Assembly (NCBI RefSeq): GCF_034058155.1
Contig: NZ_CP139148.1
Coordinates: 3,534,001 to 3,598,000, forward strand
Origin: Flavobacterium sp. KACC 22761
GTDB lineage: Bacteria; Bacteroidota; Bacteroidia; Flavobacteriales; Flavobacteriaceae
Direction: 5' to 3'
Length of the DNA stretch: 64,000 nucleotides
Each line of letters begins with the position of its first letter. Within the stretch, counting starts at the first letter, position 1. The position numbers and the translations under genes were made by a program. This document shows, piece by piece, positions 35,239 to 43,967 of the stretch. The notes under the pieces are model-generated. The model was not told where the DNA came from, did no database searches, and was given only the letters and a program-made list of their open reading frames with translations.

Positions 35239-36648
35239 ATGGAATCAACAAGAAAAGAGCATGATTTTTTAGGAGAATTAGAAATTCCCAATCATTTATA
35301 CTACGGAATTCAGACTTTTAGAGCGGTAGAAAACTTCAATATTACTGGAATTCCAATTTCAAAAGAACCTTTATTCATCAAAGCTTTAGGCTACGTAAAA
35401 AAAGCTGCAGCTTTGGCAAATAAAGACTGCAATGCAATTGATCCTAAAATTGCCGAAGCAATCTGTTACGGAAGCGATCAGGTTATCGCGGGTAAATTTG
35501 ACAAAGAATTTGTGAGCGATTTGATTCAAGGCGGCGCAGGAACTTCAGTAAACATGAATGCCAATGAAGTAATTGCTAATATTGGTTTAGAATATTTAGG
35601 ACATAAAAAAGGAGAATATCAGTTCCTTCATCCAAATAATCATGTAAACTGTTCACAGTCAACAAATGATGCTTATCCATCTGCATTTAGAATTGCTTTG
35701 TATTTGAAAATGGAAAGCTTCATCAAAACTTTTGCTGGTTTGGAAGTCGCTTTTGCCAAAAAAGGCGAGGAATTCAAAGAGGTTTTGAAAATGGGAAGAA
35801 CACAATTGCAAGATGCCGTTCCGATGACTTTAGGACAGGAATTTAAAGCGTATGCAACAACAATTGGTGAAGATATTCAGCGTTTGAAAAATGCTCAGGA
35901 ATTATTGTTGGAGATCAATATGGGCGCAACAGCCATTGGAACAAAAGTAAATGCGCCAGAAGGTTATCCCGAAATTTGTGTAAAATATTTGGCCGATGAG
36001 GTTGGAATTCCGTTAACACTTTCTCCAGATTTAATTGAGGCAACGGTTGATACAGGTGCTTATGTTCAAATTATGGGAACTTTAAAACGTTCGGCAGTCA
36101 AAATATCTAAAATTTGTAACGATTTACGTTTATTGAGTTCTGGGCCAAGAACCGGTTTAAACGAAATCAACCTTCCTGCGCGTCAGCCAGGATCTTCGAT
36201 CATGCCTGGAAAAGTAAATCCGGTAATTCCAGAAGTGGTTAACCAAACTTGTTTTTATGTAATTGGCCAAGATTTGACCGTTACTATGGCGGCAGAAGCG
36301 GGACAATTACAGCTTAATGTAATGGAACCAGTTATTGCTTTTGCCATGTTTACATCTTTAGATTATCTTTCGAATGCAATTCAAACTTTGATTGACAAAT
36401 GTATTAACGGAATTACTGCAAATGTAGATCACTGCTATAATATGGTCATGAACAGCATTGGAATTGTAACGCAATTGAATCCAATTTTAGGTTATGAAGA
36501 AAGTGCCAGTATCGCTGGAGAAGCTTTAAAAACAAATAAAAGTGTTCATCAGATTGCTGTTTTAGAAAGAAAGTTAATTACTCAGGAAAAGTGGGATGAA
36601 ATTTATTCGTTAGAGAATTTGATCCATCCAAAATTTATCACAAAGTAA
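35239..36648 (+). CDS. aspA: Aspartate ammonia-lyase
   Basis: Converts aspartate to fumarate and ammonia. The 469-residue fumarase/aspartase protein has the N-terminal RKEHDFLGELEIPNHLYYG, TSVNMNANEVIAN (about 100-112), MGRTQLQDAVPMTLGQEF (about 185-202) and the signature GSSIMPGKVNPVIPE (318-332). The LQDAVP and VNP forms fit aspartase rather than fumarase C (which has T in place of Q). Runs from its own leader, with a TAGCTTTA element at 35192-35199. Confidence 0.92.
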   Translation: MESTRKEHDFLGELEIPNHLYYGIQTFRAVENFNITGIPISKEPLFIKALGYVKKAAALANKDCNAIDPKIAEAICYGSDQVIAGKFDKEFVSDLIQGGAGTSVNMNANEVIANIGLEYLGHKKGEYQFLHPNNHVNCSQSTNDAYPSAFRIALYLKMESFIKTFAGLEVAFAKKGEEFKEVLKMGRTQLQDAVPMTLGQEFKAYATTIGEDIQRLKNAQELLLEINMGATAIGTKVNAPEGYPEICVKYLADEVGIPLTLSPDLIEATVDTGAYVQIMGTLKRSAVKISKICNDLRLLSSGPRTGLNEINLPARQPGSSIMPGKVNPVIPEVVNQTCFYVIGQDLTVTMAAEAGQLQLNVMEPVIAFAMFTSLDYLSNAIQTLIDKCINGITANVDHCYNMVMNSIGIVTQLNPILGYEESASIAGEALKTNKSVHQIAVLERKLITQEKWDEIYSLENLIHPKFITK

Positions 36649-36673
36649 TATTTGGTATTATAAAATTTATAGG

Positions 36674-36702
36674 AAGCTGTCATTTTGTTGACGGCTTTTT
36701 TT
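36674..36702 (+). terminator. Terminator after aspA
   Basis: AAGCTGTCA pairs with TGACGGCTT (one G-T pair), followed by a run of T. Confidence 0.75.
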
Positions 36703-36798
36703 TATTTTATATTTATTGATTTAGTAATATAAAATATTGAAAATAAGCCATATATTTACATATGAATTGATTATTGTTTCCAAAAATTAAAACTTAGC

Positions 36799-38070
36799 AT
36801 GGTAAAATTTTTAAAAAATAATTACTTTCAGAATAACTATATAATCTTAGGATTGCTTTTTTTTATTCAATTTAGTTTAAAAGCACAAACTGAAATTGAT
36901 TCTTCCAAAATTTGCCCTCCGAAAACAATATTAGAAATCTTTAAAAAAAAGGATTCTGCCTATGTTGTAAAACCCGTAAAAAATAGCTTTTTTTTAATTA
37001 TTCCTGCAATTGGTTCACAACCAGCTACAGGTTTCTTTTTTGGCGCTGTAGCCCAATATACTTTTAAAGGAAAAGAAAAAGCAGATAAATATTCTATTGC
37101 GAATGTTGGAATCACTTATACCACAAAAAAGCAATGGCTTGTGAATGTCAAGAATAATATTTTGCTGAAAAACAACAAGATATTTTTAAGTGGTGATTAT
37201 CGTTTGTATATATTTTCACAGCCAAATTATGGTTTAGGAACAAATATTATTCCGCCTCGACGAGATGACATTCCGGGATTCAGTATTGATTCAATTGCCG
37301 AGCCGATGGATTATAATTATTTAAAGTTTCATCAGGCAGTTTCTTTTCAAGTACATCCAAATTTTTATGTTGGCGGTGGAATTAACATCGATTGGTATTC
37401 GAGCATTGTTGATAAAGATCTTGATGTTGCAAATGGGAAGTTTACGTATCATTATAATTATAATCAGAAATACGGCTTTGATGAAACTGAATATTTTTTA
37501 AACGGTGTGAGTCTTAATTTGGTTTACGATTCTAGAGATAATCAGGTAAATGCAACGCATGGATGGTTTGCAAATATTAATTATCGTTTTAATCCTGAAA
37601 TATTTGATAATCAAGAAGTAAGCAACGTTTTATATGCGGAATACCGAAATTTCATTCCCGTTTCACAAAAAGACAAAAGATATATTCTGGCACTTTGGAC
37701 ATACGGTCAATTTGTGACCAAAGGAAAAGTTCCCTATTTGAATTTGCCTGCAATTGGCTGGGATCAACGAAGCCGAAGCGGGGAAGGGTATACTCAGGGA
37801 TTATTTAGAGGGACAAATTTGGTTTATGCTGCCGCTGAATTTAGATTCCCAATTACTTGCAATCAAATGTTAAGCGGTACTGCTTTTACAAACTTTGTCA
37901 CGACCAGCAATCCTGATACCGATACCAAGCTTTTTCAATATATTCAGCCAGCATTTGGTCTGGGTCTGCGTATTTTAATTGATAAAGCCACACGAACCAA
38001 TTTGATTATGGATTATGCTTGGGGGAACAGCTCTAAAGGTTTTTATTTGAATGCAGGAGAAACTTTCTAA
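36799..38070 (+). CDS. Omp85-type (BamA/TamA-like) outer membrane barrel without POTRA domains
   Basis: A 423-residue outer membrane protein with a signal peptide (hydrophobic IILGLLFFIQFSLKAQ, about 15-30) and a 16-strand-like barrel rather than POTRA repeats. Typical barrel strands include YRLYIFSQPNYGLGTNI, GVSLNLVYDSRDNQVNATHGW (about 232-250) and the final strands GLRILIDKATRTNLIMDYAWG. LFRGTNLVYAAAEFRFPI is the lid-lock-like region. It resembles the D15/surface-antigen group often found alone in Bacteroidota; partner unknown. Confidence 0.8.
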   Translation: MVKFLKNNYFQNNYIILGLLFFIQFSLKAQTEIDSSKICPPKTILEIFKKKDSAYVVKPVKNSFFLIIPAIGSQPATGFFFGAVAQYTFKGKEKADKYSIANVGITYTTKKQWLVNVKNNILLKNNKIFLSGDYRLYIFSQPNYGLGTNIIPPRRDDIPGFSIDSIAEPMDYNYLKFHQAVSFQVHPNFYVGGGINIDWYSSIVDKDLDVANGKFTYHYNYNQKYGFDETEYFLNGVSLNLVYDSRDNQVNATHGWFANINYRFNPEIFDNQEVSNVLYAEYRNFIPVSQKDKRYILALWTYGQFVTKGKVPYLNLPAIGWDQRSRSGEGYTQGLFRGTNLVYAAAEFRFPITCNQMLSGTAFTNFVTTSNPDTDTKLFQYIQPAFGLGLRILIDKATRTNLIMDYAWGNSSKGFYLNAGETF

Positions 38071-38104
38071 TATCTTTTTAAGACGAGCAACAGCCCAATA
38101 TTGC

Positions 38105-38188
38105 ACACAGATGACACTGATTAGACAGATTTTCACAGATTCAATATAAAAATCCGTTTCCATCGGTCTAAATCTGTGTCATCTGTGT
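38105..38188. repeat. Intergenic inverted repeat before the response regulator gene
   Basis: ACACAGATGACAC (38105-38117) is the exact complement of GTGTCATCTGTGT (38176-38188), with further imperfect pairing (GATTAGACAGATTTTCACAG with words in between). Same style as the other word-repeat hairpins. Confidence 0.85.
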
Positions 38189-38258
38189 CCCATTTTCCAC
38201 CTTGGTTCAAGTAAAACCATAAAGTTCCTGTTCATAAATAAATCATAATTTTTAACTA

Positions 38259-38295
38259 TTCTAATTTATATTTTTAATGTCAATCCTTATTTTTG
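38259..38295 (+). promoter_or_regulatory. Response regulator promoter with TTCTAATTTA box
   Basis: TATTTTTG at 38288-38295 is an exact -7 element 18 bases before the start. At 38259-38268, in place of a TTG element, is TTCTAATTTA, the same 10-mer that occurs twice before the UspA-like gene. The arrangement suggests autoregulation by the response regulator. Confidence 0.55.
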
Positions 38296-38313
38296 TTCAA
38301 TATCCAAATTCAG

Positions 38314-38988
38314 ATGAAGTTACTAATAGTCGAAGACGAACCAAATCTTTTGTCGATTTTACGAAAAGGATTTGCTGAAAACAACAACGAAGTAAGTGTG
38401 GCGCTCGATGGCAAAACGGCTCTCGAAATGATTCACAATTACCACTTCGATGTTATCGTTTTAGATGTTATGCTTCCGGATATTAACGGAATTGAAATTT
38501 GCCGGAGACTTCGCGCTAGCAAAAACTTCGTGCCGATATTGCTTTTGACAGCTTTAGGAACTTCTGAAAATATTGTAACGGGCTTAAATGCCGGAGCCGA
38601 TGATTATCTAGTAAAGCCTTTTAAATTTGGAGAACTTGATGCCAGAGTTAATGCTTTACATCGAAGAGCCAATCAGGACAATGAAAAAATTGATAAAATT
38701 ATAATTGGAGATTTGGAAATTGACGGAAAAGCCAAAGCGGTAAAGAGAGGTGGAGAACAAATTGTGTTAACGGCCAAAGAATTTAAATTACTCTATTATT
38801 TAGCCAGAAATGCTGGAAGAATAGTTTCCCGTGACCAAATTTTGGATAATGTCTGGGATATTAATTTTGATATGAACACAAATGTTGTAGATGTTTACAT
38901 CAATTATTTGAGAAAGAAAATTGACAAACCTTATAAAATCAAACTTATTCATACCATGAAAGGTTTGGGTTATGTTATACAGCTATAA
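38314..38988 (+). CDS. OmpR/PhoB-family response regulator
   Basis: A 224-residue transcription factor with receiver domain (1-118: acidic pocket ED at 7-8, phospho-acceptor Asp51 in VLDVMLPD, LLTALG, and LVKPF) and a winged-helix DNA-binding domain (about 130-224: VLTAKEFKLLYYLARNAG, SRDQILDNVW, VDVYINYLRKKID, GLGYVI). It is one base upstream of the sensor kinase gene. Start 38314 (MKLLIVEDEP) is preferred to TTG at 38293, which overlaps the -7 element. Confidence 0.93.
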   Translation: MKLLIVEDEPNLLSILRKGFAENNNEVSVALDGKTALEMIHNYHFDVIVLDVMLPDINGIEICRRLRASKNFVPILLLTALGTSENIVTGLNAGADDYLVKPFKFGELDARVNALHRRANQDNEKIDKIIIGDLEIDGKAKAVKRGGEQIVLTAKEFKLLYYLARNAGRIVSRDQILDNVWDINFDMNTNVVDVYINYLRKKIDKPYKIKLIHTMKGLGYVIQL

Positions 38989-38989
38989 A

Positions 38990-40393
38990 ATGGATATAAG
39001 AAAAAAAATTACGTTCAATTATGTAGCTTTATCGACCTTTAGTACGTTATTGTTATGTATTATAGTTTTTGTTTTATTTAGAGAAAATAACCGATATCAC
39101 TTTTTAAAAAGGTTGGAAGACCGTGCTAAAATTGTAGCTTCAATTCATTTTCAAAAAGATCCCGAAAAAATAAAATACTACAGCAATCTAAAAAAAAATG
39201 GATTGGAAGAACTTATTGAAGAAGAAGAATATGTTCTTAAAATAAACAGTGCCAATAGTTTTGATTACAATACAAAACTGAATTTACCCAACGAGTTTTA
39301 TACCAACATTCTAAATACCGGAAAAGATTATTTTGAAGTCAACAGTAAGTATTATTTAGGTCAGGTTTTTACAGAAAGCAATCAAAAATATATTGTTATT
39401 ATTGGTGCAAGAGATCGAAGAGGAAAAACGACGAGCATTTATATTATAAAAATATTGCTTTTTGGCGGTATCGGATTTGTGCTTCTGGCTTTCTTTTTAG
39501 GGCGTTTTTTAGCAAAAAGAGTCATTGATCCTGTTGCGAGAATTACAAAAGAAGTAAACCGAATCAGTGCGTCAAATCTTCATAATAGATTGCCAGAAGT
39601 TAAAAATTCAGATGAAATTTCAGATCTGACGCATACTTTTAATGATATGTTAGATCGATTGGAAACTTCGTTTGAAATTCAGGCCAATTTCATAAATAAT
39701 GCTTCGCACGAACTAAAAACCCCAATTACGACTATTATTGCCGAGGCGGAAATTATGCTTTTAAAAGAGCGTCAGGTTTCTGAGTATATTGAATCGTTGC
39801 AAAATATATACAGTCAAGCATCTAGATTAGGAAATTTGACAGAAAGTTTGCTGAAGCTGACACAAACGGGCTACGATGGAAAAAAACAGGTTTTGGATAT
39901 TGCCAGAATTGATGAACTTTTATTAGATGTAAAATCTGATTTGGATAAAATTTATCCGGACAATCGCGTGAGCATCAAACTTAACTTTGCGCCAAAAGAT
40001 TCTAATTTACTTTTAATTCCTTGCAATAAACCGCTTTTAGAATTGGCAATCAATAATATTATTACCAACGGAGTGAAATATTCTGATAATAATGAGGTGT
40101 TTGTAACACTTTCTGCCAATAAGGAATCGATTAAAATTGCGATCAATGATATCGGAATTGGGATTCCGCCAGAAGATATTCCGCATTTGTATGAACCTTT
40201 CTTTAGAGGAAAAATTGCGACTAAATACATTGGTTATGGTTTAGGACTTCCTTTGGCATCAAAAATCATTCGTATGCACGACGGAGAAATCCAGGTACAG
40301 TCTGAACAAAATAAAGGAACAATAGTTACCATTATTTTCAATAAATCAAAACTCAAGAAAAACAACATTAAAAATTCTAATGTTGAATCTTAG
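38990..40393 (+). CDS. Sensor histidine kinase
   Basis: The membrane partner of the preceding regulator, 467 residues. Transmembrane segments at about 8-30 and 158-180 enclose a periplasmic sensor of about 125 residues. Then HAMP (about 182-232), HisKA with His240 in NNASHELKTPITT, and the HATPase_c domain (NNIITNGVKYSD about 355, DIGIGIPPEDIPHLYEPF and GYGLGLPLASKI). Start 38990 begins the first helix with positive residues (MDIRKK); the in-frame codons upstream lie inside the regulator gene. The sensed signal is unknown. Confidence 0.93.
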   Translation: MDIRKKITFNYVALSTFSTLLLCIIVFVLFRENNRYHFLKRLEDRAKIVASIHFQKDPEKIKYYSNLKKNGLEELIEEEEYVLKINSANSFDYNTKLNLPNEFYTNILNTGKDYFEVNSKYYLGQVFTESNQKYIVIIGARDRRGKTTSIYIIKILLFGGIGFVLLAFFLGRFLAKRVIDPVARITKEVNRISASNLHNRLPEVKNSDEISDLTHTFNDMLDRLETSFEIQANFINNASHELKTPITTIIAEAEIMLLKERQVSEYIESLQNIYSQASRLGNLTESLLKLTQTGYDGKKQVLDIARIDELLLDVKSDLDKIYPDNRVSIKLNFAPKDSNLLLIPCNKPLLELAINNIITNGVKYSDNNEVFVTLSANKESIKIAINDIGIGIPPEDIPHLYEPFFRGKIATKYIGYGLGLPLASKIIRMHDGEIQVQSEQNKGTIVTIIFNKSKLKKNNIKNSNVES

Positions 40394-40429
40394 AAAATTC
40401 TAATTTAAGATTAATATCCTTCTAATTTA
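40375..40429 (+). promoter_or_regulatory. Direct repeats TTCTAATTTA before the UspA-like gene
   Basis: TTCTAATGTT (40375), TTCTAATTTA (40398) and TTCTAATTTA (40420) are spaced 23 and 22 bases apart, about two helical turns, so they face the same side of the DNA. The first lies in the end of the kinase gene. OmpR/PhoB regulators typically bind direct repeats with an 11-base period. A degenerate -7 element (TTATTTTG, 40437-40444) follows. Confidence 0.6.
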
Positions 40430-40470
40430 CAGGAAGTTATTTTGTATGTATAAACTAAACGATTATACTT

Positions 40471-41193
40471 ATGAAAAATATCCTTATACCGACTACTTTA
40501 AAAAATGATACCATTTGCGCAGTAAAATCTGCCGTAAATCAAAGCAAAGATTCGGCTTGTGAAATCATTTTATTGATGGTTGCCGAAACTCCAGATTCAT
40601 TTTCTTCTTCATTTTATTTACGCGAAATGAAAACAGGACTTACAATAAGTCAAGAAGAAGTTTTAGAAACTTGCAGATATATCGTAGATCATACGCCAAA
40701 TTGCAAAATCAAAGTGCATAATCAATACGGACTTTCGTCACCACTTTTTAAACGTGTTATTGAGCATTTCTCAGTAAAATTGGTCATTTTGACGAATTCA
40801 TATAAACGAGAAACAAAACGTATTCATCAATATTTGATTCAATTAGCTGGAAATCAAAAATGTCCAATTCTGCATTTAGGAAATGAAAATTTAAAAGAAG
40901 ATTTTACCAAAGCGCTTTATATCGAAAACGGCAGAGCCAATATGCATGTCAAAGATGTACAGCAATTTTTGAATGAGAATTTCTCTTATGAAATTGTAAG
41001 TCAGACTTCTAAAATAGACGATGATTACGAAAATCTTGCTCCATATTTATCTGAAGCGATTTCGAAGTATGAGATCGATTTGCTAGTTGAAACCAGAAAA
41101 GGAGAAAAAATCAAATTCAAAAAAAATAAAAAAGAAAACATCAATGAAAAACTAGGACTTCCGGTTCTTTCATTGTACGAAGAGATGGCTTAA
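40471..41193 (+). CDS. UspA-like universal stress protein
   Basis: A 240-residue protein with one recognisable Usp fold in the N-terminal part: MKNILIPTTLKNDTICAVKSAV (strand 1 and helix 1), EIILLMVAETPDSF, KIKVHNQYGLSS, FSVKLVILTNSYKRETKRIHQYLIQLAGNQKCPILHLG (about 104-140). The ATP-binding loop GxxGRxxSxxxxGSxxxxL is not conserved, so nucleotide binding is doubtful. The C-terminal 90 residues resemble a second, degenerate half. It follows the two-component pair and carries its boxes. Confidence 0.75.
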   Translation: MKNILIPTTLKNDTICAVKSAVNQSKDSACEIILLMVAETPDSFSSSFYLREMKTGLTISQEEVLETCRYIVDHTPNCKIKVHNQYGLSSPLFKRVIEHFSVKLVILTNSYKRETKRIHQYLIQLAGNQKCPILHLGNENLKEDFTKALYIENGRANMHVKDVQQFLNENFSYEIVSQTSKIDDDYENLAPYLSEAISKYEIDLLVETRKGEKIKFKKNKKENINEKLGLPVLSLYEEMA

Positions 41194-41200
41194 AAAGTGA

Positions 41201-41286
41201 TTAATTCTTAGTAATTAGTTCTTAGTAATAAAACATGACTTTAAATATTATTTATTCAACCTATAAGACTAATCACTAAGGATTAA
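41201..41286. repeat. Inverted repeat between the UspA-like and bestrophin genes
   Basis: TTAATTCTTAGTAATTAG (41201-41218, followed by a second TTCTTAGTAAT) faces CTAATCACTAAGGATTAA (41269-41286), 16 of 18 paired. Confidence 0.75.
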
Positions 41287-41332
41287 TTGCTAGTCGCCAG
41301 AACAAAATATTAATTTAATTAAAACCGAAAAT

Positions 41333-42280
41333 ATGTTATTAAAGAAAAGAATACCAATGAAGTACGTTCTCGGGAAAATTAAAGTAGAAATTGTACTTGT
41401 ATTAGCTTACACGATTTTATTTGAGATTTTTCATTATTATTTCATCAACTTGCCCGTAGATATTCCGATTGCAATTCCAACAATGATTGGAACAATTATA
41501 TCACTGCTGTTGGCTTTTAAGTCAAATCAGGCATATGATAGATGGTGGGAAGCCAGAATTGTGTGGGGCGGAATTGTAAACGATTCTAGAACATTAATTC
41601 GTCAAGTTTTGACGTTTTATAAAGACCCAGATTTTTCTGTTGAAGCAAGTGAATTCAAAGAAAATTTTGCAAAAAGACAAATTGCTTGGTGTTATAGTCT
41701 AGGACAAGCACTTCGAAATAAAGATGCCGTAAAACCACTTGAAGGATTGATGAGTGAAGAGGAAGTTAAATACATCAAAAATCATCAAAATATCCCGAAT
41801 GCAATTTTACTGTTGCACGGCCGAGATTTGCGAAATGCTAAAAACGATAAGCGATTCAATAAGTATCAGCAGGTTGAAATAGACAATACTGTAACGCGAT
41901 TGTGTGACGGAATGGGTAAATGCGAAAGAATTAAAAACACCATTTTCCCAACGACTTATAGCATGTACATAAGATTGATGTTATGGTTGTTCATCATGTT
42001 GTTGCCATTTGGACTCACAAGTGTATTAAGCTGGTTTGCAATTCCGCTGATTACGGCAATTGGTGCTGTATTCTTTTTAATTGAAAGAATGGCAATTCAT
42101 TTGCAGGATCCGTTTGAAAACAGAGCTACAGATACTCCAGTGACAGCAATTGCAAACACCATTGAAAAAAATATCAAGCAAATGCTAAACGAATACCAAA
42201 GCGAATTTGATATTCTGAAAGAATTTGAATTAAACGAAGAACCTAAAAAGGCAGATAAAGATGCCTACTATGTTTTATAA
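41333..42280 (+). CDS. Bestrophin-family ion channel protein
   Basis: A 315-residue inner-membrane protein of the bestrophin family (YneE/UPF0187), forming pentameric ion channels. Conserved features: AIPTMIGTIISLLLAFKSNQAYDRWWEAR (about 47-75; the SNQAYDRWWEAR block is the family hallmark) and a second hydrophobic pair (LMLWLFIMLLPFGLTSVLSW, about 215-235). The C terminus is soluble. Start 41333 is plausible; an ATG at 41357 (MKYVLGK) is an alternative. The UspA-like gene upstream and the two-component pair suggest a shared stress or ion response. Confidence 0.88.
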   Translation: MLLKKRIPMKYVLGKIKVEIVLVLAYTILFEIFHYYFINLPVDIPIAIPTMIGTIISLLLAFKSNQAYDRWWEARIVWGGIVNDSRTLIRQVLTFYKDPDFSVEASEFKENFAKRQIAWCYSLGQALRNKDAVKPLEGLMSEEEVKYIKNHQNIPNAILLLHGRDLRNAKNDKRFNKYQQVEIDNTVTRLCDGMGKCERIKNTIFPTTYSMYIRLMLWLFIMLLPFGLTSVLSWFAIPLITAIGAVFFLIERMAIHLQDPFENRATDTPVTAIANTIEKNIKQMLNEYQSEFDILKEFELNEEPKKADKDAYYVL

Positions 42281-42310
42281 AAAATAATTGACTTGGTTTC
42301 TCAATTTGTT

Positions 42311-42350
42311 CCAGGCAGCGTTTTAATTAGTGGCGCTGTCTGGTTTTTTT
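42311..42350. terminator. Bidirectional terminator after the bestrophin gene
   Basis: CCAGGCAGCG pairs with CGCTGTCTGG (one G-T pair) and is followed by seven T. It ends 4 bases before the stop of the convergent MocR-type gene. Confidence 0.8.
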
Positions 42351-42353
42351 ATT

Positions 42354-43781
42354 TTAAAGCGAATATTTTTTAAGCAAATTCCCTAAAGTTTGAATCGATT
42401 GTCGCAACTCATTTGTCCAAGGAAGTCCAAAACTCAAACGCATACAGTTTGAAAATTGATCCTGAAACGAGAAAATCCTGCCCGGCGCAATACTAATATT
42501 GTGTTTCATTGCCAAATGATAAAACGCGGCAGTATCAATTTTTTTATCCAATTCAACCCAAAGGAAAAATCCGCCTTGAGGCTGGCTGACTTTTGTTCCT
42601 GCGGGAAAAGATTCCAAAACGGTATTAATGTAATTATTGCAGTTCCGATTTAAAATCTGACGAATTTTTCGGAGATGATTTTCATAACGTCCATTTTTCA
42701 GGAAATCGCCCACAACTTCATGTGTAATAGTAGGCGAGGAGATGGTATGATACAATTTAGTTCGCAATATTTCTTTTTTGAATTTCCCTGGAGAAACCCA
42801 GCCAACACGATATCCGGGCGCCAATGTTTTAGAAACCGAACTGCAACATAATACGATGCCACTTTCATCATAAGTTTTACAATTTGTTGGTCGGCTTGCG
42901 CCAAAATACAAATCGCCGTGAATATCATCTTCAATAAGCGGAACATTGTAGAAATCCATTAATCTTACAATTTCTTTTTTGTGTTCGCTCGGCATCATAC
43001 TTCCAGACGGATTGCTGAAATTGCTCATTAAAACACAGGCTTTTACTTTATTTGTTTTAAGCGTTTTTTTTACTGCTTCCAACTCAATTCCTGTTGTCAT
43101 ATTGGTTGGAAGTTCCATTACATATAATCCTAAAGATCTGGCTAATTGCAGAATTCCAAAATAAATCGGACTTTCGGTAATAATAGTGTCACCTGGTTTT
43201 GTCAGCGTCAACAAACAATCTGAAATTGCAGAAATGCAGCCTGGAGTTGTAATAATATCATCTTCAGTCAACGAACCGCCCCAAGTAAAAGACCAGCGAG
43301 CAATTTCTTTTCTTAAATTGTTGTTTCCTTGAACTTCCTCATAACTTGTACCGCTATTTGGCAATTGGCGCATGGCCTGCACCATTCCTTTGTTTAATTT
43401 TGCAATTGGAAGCAATTCATTAGAAGGAAAACCAAGTGACAACATTGTAATGTCTTTTTTGCGCATGTCGCCGTAAACCAAATCAAGTAAATCTTCTCGA
43501 TCGATATTTTCGACTTTTAATATTGGCTTGCTCGCAGAAGGTTCAGCGATAGCTCGAGCAGAAATATTACTCACATAATATCCAGATTGCGGGCGCGATT
43601 CAATCAGCGATCTGCTTTCTACTTCATAATAAGCTTTGCTAACGGTGCTCATGCTGTAGCCCGTTTCTGCGCAGACTTCTCTAATTGAGGGTAATTTGTC
43701 GCCAACATTCAAAAGACCAGATTTTATTTGTTTTTCAATAACATCTGCAAACTGTAAATACAAGTAATTGGAACTTTTCAT
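42354..43781 (-). CDS. MocR-type (GntR/aminotransferase) transcription regulator
   Basis: A 475-residue fusion: an N-terminal GntR winged helix (about 1-75: YLQFADVIEKQIKSGLLNVGDKLPSIREV, STVSKAYYEVESRSLIESRPQSGYYV) and a C-terminal fold-type I aminotransferase domain (about 110-475) with TPGCISAISDCL, EDDIHGDL and the PLP-lysine region SVSKTLAPGYRVGWV (about 305-320). It probably senses a PLP-linked amino compound and controls the divergent EamA transporter gene 186 bases away. Specific effector unknown. Confidence 0.9.
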   Translation of the reverse strand: MKSSNYLYLQFADVIEKQIKSGLLNVGDKLPSIREVCAETGYSMSTVSKAYYEVESRSLIESRPQSGYYVSNISARAIAEPSASKPILKVENIDREDLLDLVYGDMRKKDITMLSLGFPSNELLPIAKLNKGMVQAMRQLPNSGTSYEEVQGNNNLRKEIARWSFTWGGSLTEDDIITTPGCISAISDCLLTLTKPGDTIITESPIYFGILQLARSLGLYVMELPTNMTTGIELEAVKKTLKTNKVKACVLMSNFSNPSGSMMPSEHKKEIVRLMDFYNVPLIEDDIHGDLYFGASRPTNCKTYDESGIVLCCSSVSKTLAPGYRVGWVSPGKFKKEILRTKLYHTISSPTITHEVVGDFLKNGRYENHLRKIRQILNRNCNNYINTVLESFPAGTKVSQPQGGFFLWVELDKKIDTAAFYHLAMKHNISIAPGRIFSFQDQFSNCMRLSFGLPWTNELRQSIQTLGNLLKKYSL

Positions 43782-43901
43782 ATTGTGATATTCATTGTTT
43801 TTTATAGGTAATATGTAATTCGCATATTTTCATTAGTGTTTGCGACTAATTTATGGTTATGCTCATTTCATAAAATAAACTGTTATGCTGCAATTTACAA
43901 A

Positions 43902-43917
43902 AACTGTATCTGTATTG
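43902..43917. promoter_or_regulatory. Direct repeats CTGTAT CTGTAT between MocR and EamA genes
   Basis: AACTGTATCTGTATTG contains two head-to-tail CTGTAT units, with AACTGTTATGCTG about 23 bases upstream. MocR-type regulators are known to bind direct repeats; this is the only such element in the gap. Candidate operator. Confidence 0.4.
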
Positions 43918-43967
43918 CTGTTTTATTTTTAAGAAATTTGTCTCAGAAAAAAGAAGAAATAGAAATC

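Noticed and set aside
43836..43967. Long N-terminal extension of the EamA transporter
   Set aside because: Would cover the intergenic region shared with the divergent MocR gene; adds a Cys/His-rich segment not typical of the family.
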